Shown: positions 14,613 through 20,802 of the stretch, in pieces
Layout: every line of letters begins with the position of its first letter
Position numbering within the stretch: the stretch's first letter is position 1
Notes under the pieces: model-generated
Told to the model about the DNA's origin: nothing
What the model saw: the letters and a program-made list of their open reading frames with translations, nothing else
Databases searched by the model: none
NCBI GenBank assembly: GCA_031411575.1
Contig: JANOBJ010000350.1
Span: 1 to 20,802 of the forward strand
Length of the DNA stretch: 20,802 nt
Origin: JANOBJ01 sp031411575
GTDB lineage: Bacteria; Pseudomonadota; Gammaproteobacteria; Burkholderiales; Burkholderiaceae_C
Direction of reading: 5' to 3'
Made by a program: the position numbers and the translations under genes

Positions 14613-16187
14613 ATGTCCAACCACAACCTGTTCGCGGCGTTGCGCGCCGCATTCCCGCCAGACCTTGACGCCGTGGCCATCGAAACCGCCGACGCCGACG
14701 GATCAGGTTTGCACTACTCCTGGCGCGATCTCGACCGGGCTTCGGCCATGCTGGCCAACCTGCTGGCTTCGCTTGAGTTGCCGGCCGGCTCGCGCATCGC
14801 CGTGCAGGTTGAAAAGTCGGTCGAAGCCCTCATGCTGTACCTGGCCACGCTGCGCGCCGGGCATGTGTTTTTGCCGCTCAACACCGCCTACCAGAGCGCC
14901 GAGATCGAATATTTCATTGGCAATGCCGAGCCCGCGGTGGTGGTGTGCAGCCCGAAGAACTTTGGCTGGGTCAGCAAGATCGCCTTCAAGGCGGGCACGC
15001 AAAACGTGTTCACCCTGGGCGACGACCGCACTGGCAGCCTGCTGGAGCGTGCGGCGCACCACAGCGACCGGCACACCGTGGCCGCATCGGCTGAAGACGA
15101 CCTGGCCGCGATCCTGTACACCAGCGGCACCACCGGGCGCAGCAAGGGCGCCATGCTCACGCACGGCAACATGCTGTCCAACGCGCGGGTGCTGAAAGAC
15201 TACTGGGGCTGGACGGCTGCCGGAGGGCCTGACGGTCGGGGCGACGTGCTGATCCATGCGCTGCCGATCTTTCATGTGCACGGCCTGTTCGTGGCGATTC
15301 ACGGCGCGCTGATCAACGGCAGCAAGATGATCTGGCTGTCGCGCTTCGACCCCCGGCTCGTGGTGCAAAAGCTGCCACAGGCCACCGTGTTCATGGGCGT
15401 ACCCACGCTGTACGTGCGCCTGCTGGCCGAGCCCGGGCTGACCCGCGAGGCCGTCAAGAACATGCGGCTGTTTGTCGCAGGGTCGGCACCCTTGCTGCTG
15501 GAGACCTTCAACGAGTGGCGCGACCGCACCGGCCACACCATTCTCGAGCGTTACGGCATGAGCGAGACCGTGATGCTCACCTCCAACCCCTATGCGCCCG
15601 ATCCGCGCTATGCCGGTCAGTCTGAGCGGCGCGGCGGCACGGTGGGATTCCCGCTGCCGGGCGTGAAACTGCGGGTGCAGGACGACGACGGCAGCACGCT
15701 GGCCGTGGGCGAGATTGGGGGTATTCAGGTCAAGGGCCCGAACGTGTTCAAGGGCTACTGGCGCATGCCCGAGAAGACCCGGGAAGAGTTCACGGCCGAT
15801 GGCTTTTTCAAGACCGGCGACCTGGGCCGGGTTGACCAGGATGGCTACCTCAGCATCGTCGGCCGCGGCAAGGACCTGATCATCAGCGGCGGCTACAACG
15901 TGTACCCGGCCGAGGTCGAGAGTTATATCAACGAGATGCCTGGCGTGGCCGAGAGCGCGCTGGTGGGCGCGCCGCACCCGGATTTTGGCGAGGTGGGCGT
16001 GGCCATCGTCACCGCCAAACCCGGCGCGGCGCTGGATGGCGATCGCATCATCGCCGAGCTCAAGGCGCGCCTGGCCAACTTCAAGATTCCCAAGCGCTGC
16101 TTCGTGGTGGACGAACTGCCGCGCAACACCATGGGCAAGGTGCAGAAGAACTTGCTGCGCGAGCAGCACCAAAAACTATTTGTCTGA
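14613..16187 (+). CDS. matB: malonyl-CoA synthetase (malonate--CoA ligase)
   Basis: A 524-residue AMP-forming ligase making malonyl-CoA from malonate, ATP and CoA. Motifs: P-loop YTSGTTGRSKGAMLTH (from 169), ALPIFHVHGLF, ERYGMSET, TVGFPLPGVKLRV, VKGPNVFKGYWRMPEKT, hinge GRGKDLIISGG and the catalytic lid lysine Lys509 in NTMGKVQKNLLRE. The ERYGMSE, GFPLPGV and GYWRMPEKT segments closely follow characterised rhizobial and Rhodopseudomonas MatB. Length is slightly above the usual 500-510. The start at 14613 (MSNHNLFAALRAAF) gives a typical N-terminus. A longer open frame reaches back to 14547 but would overlap the hydratase gene and adds no conserved sequence. No strong ribosome site is present, and translation may be coupled across the 28-nt gap. 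It is the last gene of the operon, followed by a palindrome and the convergent usp gene. Confidence 0.94.
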   Translation: MSNHNLFAALRAAFPPDLDAVAIETADADGSGLHYSWRDLDRASAMLANLLASLELPAGSRIAVQVEKSVEALMLYLATLRAGHVFLPLNTAYQSAEIEYFIGNAEPAVVVCSPKNFGWVSKIAFKAGTQNVFTLGDDRTGSLLERAAHHSDRHTVAASAEDDLAAILYTSGTTGRSKGAMLTHGNMLSNARVLKDYWGWTAAGGPDGRGDVLIHALPIFHVHGLFVAIHGALINGSKMIWLSRFDPRLVVQKLPQATVFMGVPTLYVRLLAEPGLTREAVKNMRLFVAGSAPLLLETFNEWRDRTGHTILERYGMSETVMLTSNPYAPDPRYAGQSERRGGTVGFPLPGVKLRVQDDDGSTLAVGEIGGIQVKGPNVFKGYWRMPEKTREEFTADGFFKTGDLGRVDQDGYLSIVGRGKDLIISGGYNVYPAEVESYINEMPGVAESALVGAPHPDFGEVGVAIVTAKPGAALDGDRIIAELKARLANFKIPKRCFVVDELPRNTMGKVQKNLLREQHQKLFV

Positions 16188-16209
16188 CGCGCTTTTCGAT
16201 ACCAGTTTT

Positions 16210-16231
16210 TTTGCTATTAAAACATAGCAAA
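16210..16231. repeat. palindromic repeat core between matB and usp
   Basis: Perfect 8-bp arms, TTTGCTAT (16210-16217) and ATAGCAAA (16224-16231), surround a 6-nt loop. The arms are identical to those of the intergenic copy at 4243-4265, but the upstream part of the repeat unit is absent. It lies between convergent genes. Neither strand has a T-run after the stem, so canonical termination is doubtful. Confidence 0.65.
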
Positions 16232-16263
16232 TTATGCTTAACCGGAGCAGACAATGGCCGGTT

Positions 16264-16707
16264 TCACCTCAAAACCAGCACCGGGATGTGCGAATGCGTC
16301 AGCACATGCTGCGTCTCACTGCCCAGCAGCAGGCGCTTCAGGCCGCGGCGGCCGTGTGAGGCCATCACGATCAGGTCGCACTTGTGTTTCTTGGCTGCGG
16401 CAATCACGGCTTCGGCCACCAGATCTGACTTGACGGTGTAGCCCTTGGCGGTAACGCCTTTCTTCGCCGCGGTAGAGGTGATCGCATCGACCACTGCCTG
16501 CCCGTCATCGGCCCACTGCTTTTCGACCCGCGCCACATCCTGCGAACTCAGCGGCACCGAGCCTTCAAAGTAGCTCTGCGGGTAGCGCGGGATGACCTTC
16601 AGGGCCACCAGTTCCGCACCGGACATTTCGGCCAGGCCGACGGCGCTGGCGACGGCCTTTTTCGACAGCGTCGAGCCGTCGCTTGCGACCAGGATGCGTT
16701 GGTACAT
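16264..16707 (-). CDS. universal stress protein (UspA family)
   Basis: A 147-residue single-domain cytoplasmic Usp. It starts MYQRILVASDGS with Asp10 at the usual nucleotide-contact position and ends with an ASHGRRGLKRLLLGSETQHVL motif (116-136). This corresponds to the G-2x-G-9x-G(S/T) ATP-binding signature, with the first Gly replaced by Ala116. The start at 16707 is fixed by an AGGAG ribosome site (about 16713-16718); the longer frame from 16737 is unlikely. It is divergent from ccoI. An FNR-type box at 16764-16777 is centred 41.5 bp from a putative start at about 16729, the class II activation distance, with a weak -10 (TAGGCT, 16742-16737). Pseudomonas Usp proteins are known members of the Anr regulon, so induction at low oxygen is a reasonable inference. 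Its cellular target is unknown. Confidence 0.93.
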   Translation of the reverse strand: MYQRILVASDGSTLSKKAVASAVGLAEMSGAELVALKVIPRYPQSYFEGSVPLSSQDVARVEKQWADDGQAVVDAITSTAAKKGVTAKGYTVKSDLVAEAVIAAAKKHKCDLIVMASHGRRGLKRLLLGSETQHVLTHSHIPVLVLR

Positions 16708-16763
16708 GGCGATCTCCTTTTTGAAGTGGTGCGCCAAGCCTAACCGGCGCGCGCCGGGCGGTG

Positions 16764-16777
16764 TTGATCCAGGTCAA
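16764..16777. promoter_or_regulatory. FNR/Anr-type box between usp and ccoI
   Basis: TTGATCCAGGTCAA fits the FNR/Anr consensus TTGAT-N4-ATCAA with one mismatch. Its centre (16770.5) is 41.5 bp from the ccoI ATG on one side and about 63 bp from the usp ATG on the other. It is the only such site in this 104-bp divergent gap. Confidence 0.7.
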
Positions 16778-16811
16778 CTGGCCTTGCGTGGATCGCCGGT
16801 AGCCTTGCGGC

Positions 16812-19187
16812 ATGACCCTTGCTCCCGCTTTTGAAGCGTCTGTCCTGCCGCTGGCCGGCGCGCCAGAGGCGGTTTCGCGCTCTTCTGCCGGCGCGGACGA
16901 CCCTACCGGCAACGATTGGCTGCTCGATGACCCCGCCGAGTGGCCAGCCTTCAGCCGTGAGGCGAGCGCCGCCCGGTTTGCCGGGCAGGACTGCTGGGAA
17001 TCGGATGTAGCGGTGAGCGGGATGCGCTGCGCGGCGTGTGCGCTGGCCATCGAGGACGCGCTCAAGGCCGTGCCGGGCGTGCTCGATGCGCACGTGCAGG
17101 GGGCAGCCGGCCGCGCGCGGGTGATCTGGTCGGCGCGTGTGGTCAAGCCCTCGCAGTGGATCGAGGCCGTCCGCCGCGCTGGCTATGTCGCGCTGCCGGC
17201 AGGCGACGCCGGCGCCCGGATGCAGCGCCGGCAAGCGCAGCGCATGGCGCTGTGGCGCTGGCTGGTGGCGGGCTTTTGCATGATGCAGGTCATGATGTAC
17301 GCCACGCCGGCCTACCTGGCCGCGCCCGGTGACATCACGCCCGACATGCTGGCGTTGCTGCGCTGGGCCTCGTGGGTGCTGACGCTGCCGGTGGTGCTTT
17401 TCTCCTGCGCGCCCTTCTTTGGCAACGCGCTGCGCGATCTGCGCCAGCGACGCATCAGCATGGACCTGCCGGTGGCGCTGGGCATGGCGATCACGTTTGC
17501 CGTGAGTTCAGCCGGAACCTTTGACCCGGGCGGGCCGTTCGGTCAAGAGGTCTATTTCGATTCGCTGACCATGTTCGTGTTCTTCCTGCTGACCGGGCGC
17601 TGGCTGGAAGGGCGGCTGCGCGACCGCACCGCCGGCGCGCTGGAAGCGCTGCTGCACCGCATGCCCGACAGCGTGGAGCGGTTGGCGCGCCCGGGCCACT
17701 TCGAGCGTGTGGCCGTGCGGCGCCTGGTGGTAGGCGATATCGTGCGGGTGCTGCCTGGCGAGCGTTTTCCGGCCGATGGCCGGGTGTTGGAGGGCCACAC
17801 CCTGGCTGACGAAGCCCTGTTGACCGGGGAATCGCGCCCGTTACCGCGCGGCCCTGGCGAGCGCGTGCTCGCCGGCAGCCACAACCTGTCGGCCGCGGTG
17901 CAGGTCGAGGTGGAACAGATCGGGCCGACGACGCGTTTCTCGCAGATCGTGGCGCTGATGGACAACGCCGCGCTGCACAAGCCAGCCATTGCGCAGCTGG
18001 CCGACCGGATCGCCGGGCCGTTCCTGCTGGCGATCCTGCTGGTGGCAGGCATTGCGGGCTGGCTGTGGTGGTCGGTGGATCCTGCCCGCGCGCTGATGGT
18101 GAGCGTGGCGGTCCTGGTGGTCACCTGCCCGTGCGCGCTGTCGCTGGCCACGCCGGCGGCCATGCTGGCATCGGCCGGCGCGCTGGCGCGGCAGGGCGTT
18201 CTGGTGCGCCGGCTCCCTTCGCTGGAGGCGCTGGCCGCGGTGGATACCGTGGTGTTCGACAAGACCGGTACCCTGACGCAGGACGGCATGACCGTCACCT
18301 CGGTTCACGTGCGCGAGAACGCCTCGCGCGCGGCGGTGCTGGCCGAAGCCGCGGCACTGGCCAGCCATTCGCTGCACCCGGTGTCGCGTGCGCTGGTGGC
18401 GGCCGGCGAAGCGCAGGCCCCTGCCACCGAGGCCCCGGTCTTCGCGTCGGTTCTGGAGCTGCCGGGCCGTGGTCTCAGCGGTGTGCCGACCCTGCGCGGC
18501 GATGTGAATGCGCCGCGCACGCTGCGTCTCGGGTCTGCCCGCCATTGCGGGCTTGACCTGGCCGACACCCCCCAGCAGCAGGTGCATCTGGTGGACGATG
18601 AAGGCTGGCTGGCCACGTTCGAGTTGTCGGAGCGGGTGCGCCCGGACGCGTCCGCGGCCATCGGGGCCTTGACGAACGCCGGGCTGAAGGTGCTGCTGCT
18701 GTCGGGCGACCGCGGTGCAGCCGCTGTGCGAGTTGGACGACAACTGGGCATTGAGGAAGCGTGGGGCGATTGCACGCCCGAGGACAAGCTGGCCCGCTTG
18801 CTGGCGTTGCAGGGCCAGGGCCATCGCGTGGCGATGGTGGGTGATGGGCTCAATGACACCCCGGTGCTGGCCGGCGCGCACGTGTCGTTTGCGTTCGGCC
18901 AGGCGGTGCCGTTGGCGCAAAACCGGGCTGATCTGGTGGTGCTGGGCGACCGGCTGGCGCTGGTGCCCATGACCCTGCGGCAGGCGAGGCGAACGCTGCG
19001 CGTGGTCCGGCAGAACCTGGGCTGGGCGCTGGCGTACAACGTCGTGTGCGTGCCACTGGCGGTCGCCGGCTGGTTGCCCGCCTGGCTGGCGGGGCTGGGC
19101 ATGGCGGCGAGTTCGGTGCTGGTGGTGCTGAACGCCGCGCGGCTGGCGCGAACAGCCCGCCCTGACGCCATGGCGGAGCCCGCCTGA
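16812..19187 (+). CDS. ccoI: copper-transporting P1B-type ATPase for cbb3 oxidase assembly
   Basis: A 791-residue inner-membrane copper pump of the CcoI/FixI group, which supplies copper for cbb3 oxidase CuB. Order of domains: an unusual N-terminal stretch of about 60 residues, one heavy-metal-associated domain with GMRCAAC (Cys73, Cys76), transmembrane helices, the actuator motif LTGES (337-341), the metal-site CPC (Cys439 and Cys441) in VVTCPCALSLATPAA, phosphorylation site DKTGT with Asp483, an SLHP nucleotide-binding motif, and the hinge GDGLNDTP (677-684). Two C-terminal helices follow. The ATG at 16812 has no Shine-Dalgarno and lies exactly where an FNR class II transcript would begin, so the message may be leaderless. 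The stop overlaps the ccoS start by one base. Neighbours ccoS and ccoN support CcoI over a general CopA detoxification pump. Confidence 0.93.
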   Translation: MTLAPAFEASVLPLAGAPEAVSRSSAGADDPTGNDWLLDDPAEWPAFSREASAARFAGQDCWESDVAVSGMRCAACALAIEDALKAVPGVLDAHVQGAAGRARVIWSARVVKPSQWIEAVRRAGYVALPAGDAGARMQRRQAQRMALWRWLVAGFCMMQVMMYATPAYLAAPGDITPDMLALLRWASWVLTLPVVLFSCAPFFGNALRDLRQRRISMDLPVALGMAITFAVSSAGTFDPGGPFGQEVYFDSLTMFVFFLLTGRWLEGRLRDRTAGALEALLHRMPDSVERLARPGHFERVAVRRLVVGDIVRVLPGERFPADGRVLEGHTLADEALLTGESRPLPRGPGERVLAGSHNLSAAVQVEVEQIGPTTRFSQIVALMDNAALHKPAIAQLADRIAGPFLLAILLVAGIAGWLWWSVDPARALMVSVAVLVVTCPCALSLATPAAMLASAGALARQGVLVRRLPSLEALAAVDTVVFDKTGTLTQDGMTVTSVHVRENASRAAVLAEAAALASHSLHPVSRALVAAGEAQAPATEAPVFASVLELPGRGLSGVPTLRGDVNAPRTLRLGSARHCGLDLADTPQQQVHLVDDEGWLATFELSERVRPDASAAIGALTNAGLKVLLLSGDRGAAAVRVGRQLGIEEAWGDCTPEDKLARLLALQGQGHRVAMVGDGLNDTPVLAGAHVSFAFGQAVPLAQNRADLVVLGDRLALVPMTLRQARRTLRVVRQNLGWALAYNVVCVPLAVAGWLPAWLAGLGMAASSVLVVLNAARLARTARPDAMAEPA

Positions 19188-19324
19188 TGGACATCCTGTT
19201 CCTGCTGGTTCCGCTGTCGGTGGTGCTTGTGCTGCTGATCCTGGCCGGCCTGTGGTGGGCCGTGTACCGGGGTCAGTTTGAAGACCTGGAGCCTGAAGGC
19301 GAACGCATTTTGCACGACGATTGA
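19187..19324 (+). CDS. ccoS: cbb3 oxidase maturation protein CcoS
   Basis: A 45-residue membrane protein: MDILFLLVPLSVVLVLLILAG, then LWWAVYRGQFEDLEPEGERIL. One transmembrane helix (about 2-25) is followed by a short tail with the CcoS hallmark F(D/E)DLE-x-(E/P)G-x-x-IL. In other proteobacteria CcoS is needed for cofactor insertion into the cbb3 oxidase. Its start overlaps the ccoI stop by one base (TGATG), so the two are translationally coupled. Its stop codon lies inside the FNR-type box that precedes ccoN. It is shorter than the 50-70 residues usual in the family. Confidence 0.93.
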   Translation: MDILFLLVPLSVVLVLLILAGLWWAVYRGQFEDLEPEGERILHDD

Positions 19325-19334
19325 TTTGCATCAA
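19321..19334. promoter_or_regulatory. perfect FNR/Anr box upstream of ccoN
   Basis: TTGATTTGCATCAA is a perfect TTGAT-N4-ATCAA match. Its centre (19327.5) is about 66 bp before the ccoN ATG. A class II start would fall near 19369, with a weak -10, GACACT (19357-19362). The ccoS stop codon (19322-19324) lies inside the box. Confidence 0.85.
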
Positions 19335-19393
19335 CTCGATGGCGCGGGGCTCAACAGACACTCGGTTGCAAACAAGCAAGCAAGAGGTGTTTG

Positions 19394-20802
19394 ATGAATG
19401 AATCCAGTGCACAGGCCGTTGTTTACAACGATACGGTCGTCCGGCAGTTTTCCATCATGGCGGTGGTCTGGGGCGTGGTGGGCATGCTGGTCGGCGTGAT
19501 CATCGCCGCCCAGCTGGCTTGGCCGGAACTGAACTTTGGCATCCCCTGGCTCAGCTACGGCCGGCTGCGCCCGCTGCACACCAATGCAGTGATCTTCGCG
19601 TTTGGCGGCTGCGCGCTGTTTGCCACCAGTTACCACGTGGTGCAGCGAACCGGGCAGGTGGCGCTGTTCGGGCCGAAGCTGGCAGCGTTCACCTTCTGGG
19701 GCTGGCAGGCGGTCATCGTGGCGGCAGCGATCTCGCTGCCGATGGGGTTCACGCAAGGCAAGGAATACGCCGAACTGGAATGGCCCATCGACATCCTGAT
19801 CACGCTGGTGTGGGTGTCCTATGCCATCGTGTTCTTCGGCACCGTTGGCCGGCGCAAGGTGCGCCACATCTACGTGGCCAACTGGTTTTTTGCCTCCTTC
19901 ATCATTGCGGTGGCGCTGCTGCACCTGGTCAACAGCGCGGCCATTCCGGCGGGGTTCATGAAATCCTATTCGGCCTACGCCGGGGTGCAGGATGCGATGG
20001 TGCAGTGGTGGTATGGCCACAACGCGGTGGGCTTCTTTCTGACAGCCGGGTTTTTGGGGATGATGTACTACTTCATCCCGAAGCAGGCCGAGCGGCCGGT
20101 CTACTCGTACCGCCTGTCTATCGTGCACTTCTGGGCGCTGATCTTTACCTACATGTGGGCCGGGCCGCACCACCTGCACTACACCGCGCTGCCTGACTGG
20201 ACCCAGTCGCTCGGCATGGTGTTCTCGCTGATCCTGCTGGCGCCGAGCTGGGGAGGCATGATCAACGGCGTGATGACGCTGTCGGGCGCCTGGCACAAGC
20301 TGCGCGACGACCCGATCCTGCGCTTCCTGATTGTCTCGCTCTCGTTCTACGGCATGAGTACGTTCGAGGGCCCCATGATGTCGATCAAGACGGTCAATGC
20401 CCTGAGCCACTACACCGACTGGAACGTTGCGCACGTGCACTCTGGTGCGCTCGGCTGGGTCGGCCTGATCTCGATGGGGAGCCTGTACTACCTGATCCCG
20501 CGCCTGTTTGGCCAGAAGAAGATGTATTCCGTCCCGGCCATCGAGCTGCACTTCTGGACGGCCACCATCGGCATCGTGCTGTACATCGCCGCCATGTGGA
20601 TCGCTGGCGTGATGCAGGGTCTGATGTGGCGCTCGATCAACACTGACGGCACCCTGACCTACACCTTTGTCGAGAGCGTGAAGGCGACCTACCCGTTCTA
20701 TGTGGTGCGCTTTGCCGGCGGGCTGCTGTACCTGGGCGGCATGCTGATCATGGCCTGGAACGTCTGGATGACGGCCGTCTCGGGGCGTTCGGTCAACGCA
20801 CC
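19394..20802 (+). CDS. ccoN: cbb3-type cytochrome c oxidase catalytic subunit I, partial at window end
   Basis: 469 codons are visible, with no stop before the edge. The family is about 475-480 residues long, so only a short C-terminal tail is missing. CcoN is the membrane-embedded subunit that reduces O2 to water and pumps protons, with low-spin haem b, haem b3 and CuB. Visible ligand motifs: RPLHTNAV (His62, haem b), WWYGHNAVGFF (His209, CuB), TYMWAGPHHLHY (Tyr253 for the cross-linked tyrosine, His259 and His260 for CuB), and NVAHVHSGALGW (His347 and His349, haem ligands). About twelve hydrophobic segments are seen. AGAGG at 19383-19387 is 6 nt before the ATG at 19394. The FNR-type box at 19321-19334 suggests micro-oxic induction. 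ccoO, ccoQ and ccoP are expected beyond the window. Confidence 0.96.
   Translation, partial: MNESSAQAVVYNDTVVRQFSIMAVVWGVVGMLVGVIIAAQLAWPELNFGIPWLSYGRLRPLHTNAVIFAFGGCALFATSYHVVQRTGQVALFGPKLAAFTFWGWQAVIVAAAISLPMGFTQGKEYAELEWPIDILITLVWVSYAIVFFGTVGRRKVRHIYVANWFFASFIIAVALLHLVNSAAIPAGFMKSYSAYAGVQDAMVQWWYGHNAVGFFLTAGFLGMMYYFIPKQAERPVYSYRLSIVHFWALIFTYMWAGPHHLHYTALPDWTQSLGMVFSLILLAPSWGGMINGVMTLSGAWHKLRDDPILRFLIVSLSFYGMSTFEGPMMSIKTVNALSHYTDWNVAHVHSGALGWVGLISMGSLYYLIPRLFGQKKMYSVPAIELHFWTATIGIVLYIAAMWIAGVMQGLMWRSINTDGTLTYTFVESVKATYPFYVVRFAGGLLYLGGMLIMAWNVWMTAVSGRSVNA

Noticed and set aside
14703..16172. A 489-codon antisense frame to matB
   Set aside because: It mirrors codon structure of matB; no start signal or domain was found.
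16240..16263. AACCGG and CCGGTT inverted repeat after the usp stop, considered as a terminator
   Set aside because: The stem is only 6 bp with a 12-nt loop, and no T-run follows on the minus strand.
17841..19412. A 523-codon antisense frame to ccoI and ccoS
   Set aside because: The His/Gln/Arg-rich shadow is typical of GC-rich genes, and it runs against three conserved genes.
19331..20551. A 406-codon antisense frame to ccoN
   Set aside because: It lies opposite ccoN, whose catalytic histidines are all readable on the plus strand; no protein family is apparent in it.

Overview
The window is a GC-rich, densely coded chromosomal segment. Its gene content and style point to a betaproteobacterium of the Burkholderiales, most likely family Comamonadaceae (a Rhodoferax, Polaromonas or Acidovorax relative). 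The indicators are a TIGR04438-type small Trp-rich protein, a Bug/TctC solute-binding protein, the usp-ccoI-ccoS-ccoN order, and a short dispersed repeat with a TGCTAT...ATAGCA palindromic end. This placement is inference; no rRNA gene is present. No phage, IS element, CRISPR array or tRNA was seen.

Layout. (1) 123-4180: acetyl-CoA synthetase (acs), a DUF4397 lipoprotein, a VF530-family DNA-binding protein (minus), a small class I cytochrome c (minus) with a clear intrinsic terminator, and a small Trp-rich membrane protein. (2) 4312-7881: ilvD (minus), a divergent LysR regulator, and lgt overlapping the LysR gene by 7 nt. (3) 7882-8264: a 383-bp regulatory gap holding a dispersed repeat, a candidate sigma-70 promoter overlapped by an AT-rich inverted repeat, and a heptanucleotide array with G-quadruplex potential on the minus strand. 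(4) 8265-16187: a six-gene plus-strand malonate-utilisation operon: GntR/FCD regulator, malonyl-CoA decarboxylase, exported alpha/beta hydrolase, Bug solute-binding protein, enoyl-CoA hydratase-family protein and malonyl-CoA synthetase. (5) 16264-20802: a universal stress protein (minus) divergent from ccoI-ccoS-ccoN, the start of a cbb3 oxidase locus, with two FNR/Anr-type boxes. ccoN runs off the window end.

How the genes fit together. In the malonate operon the Bug protein could capture malonate or a related acid in the periplasm, MatB would make malonyl-CoA and the decarboxylase would yield acetyl-CoA. The exported hydrolase may release the acid from an ester, which is speculative. In the cbb3 block CcoI supplies copper, CcoS aids cofactor insertion and CcoN is the catalytic subunit. 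FNR-type boxes suggest induction at low oxygen, shared with the stress protein.

The most unusual observation is the dispersed repeat of about 65 bp. Two copies are intergenic (4200-4263 and 7883-7946). Two diverged copies lie inside coding genes, in the malonyl-CoA decarboxylase N-terminus and near the C-terminus of the hydratase-family protein. Both are read in the same frame and give related 17-residue peptides. This resembles protein-invading palindromic elements such as those described in Rickettsia. All alignments quoted were counted by hand.
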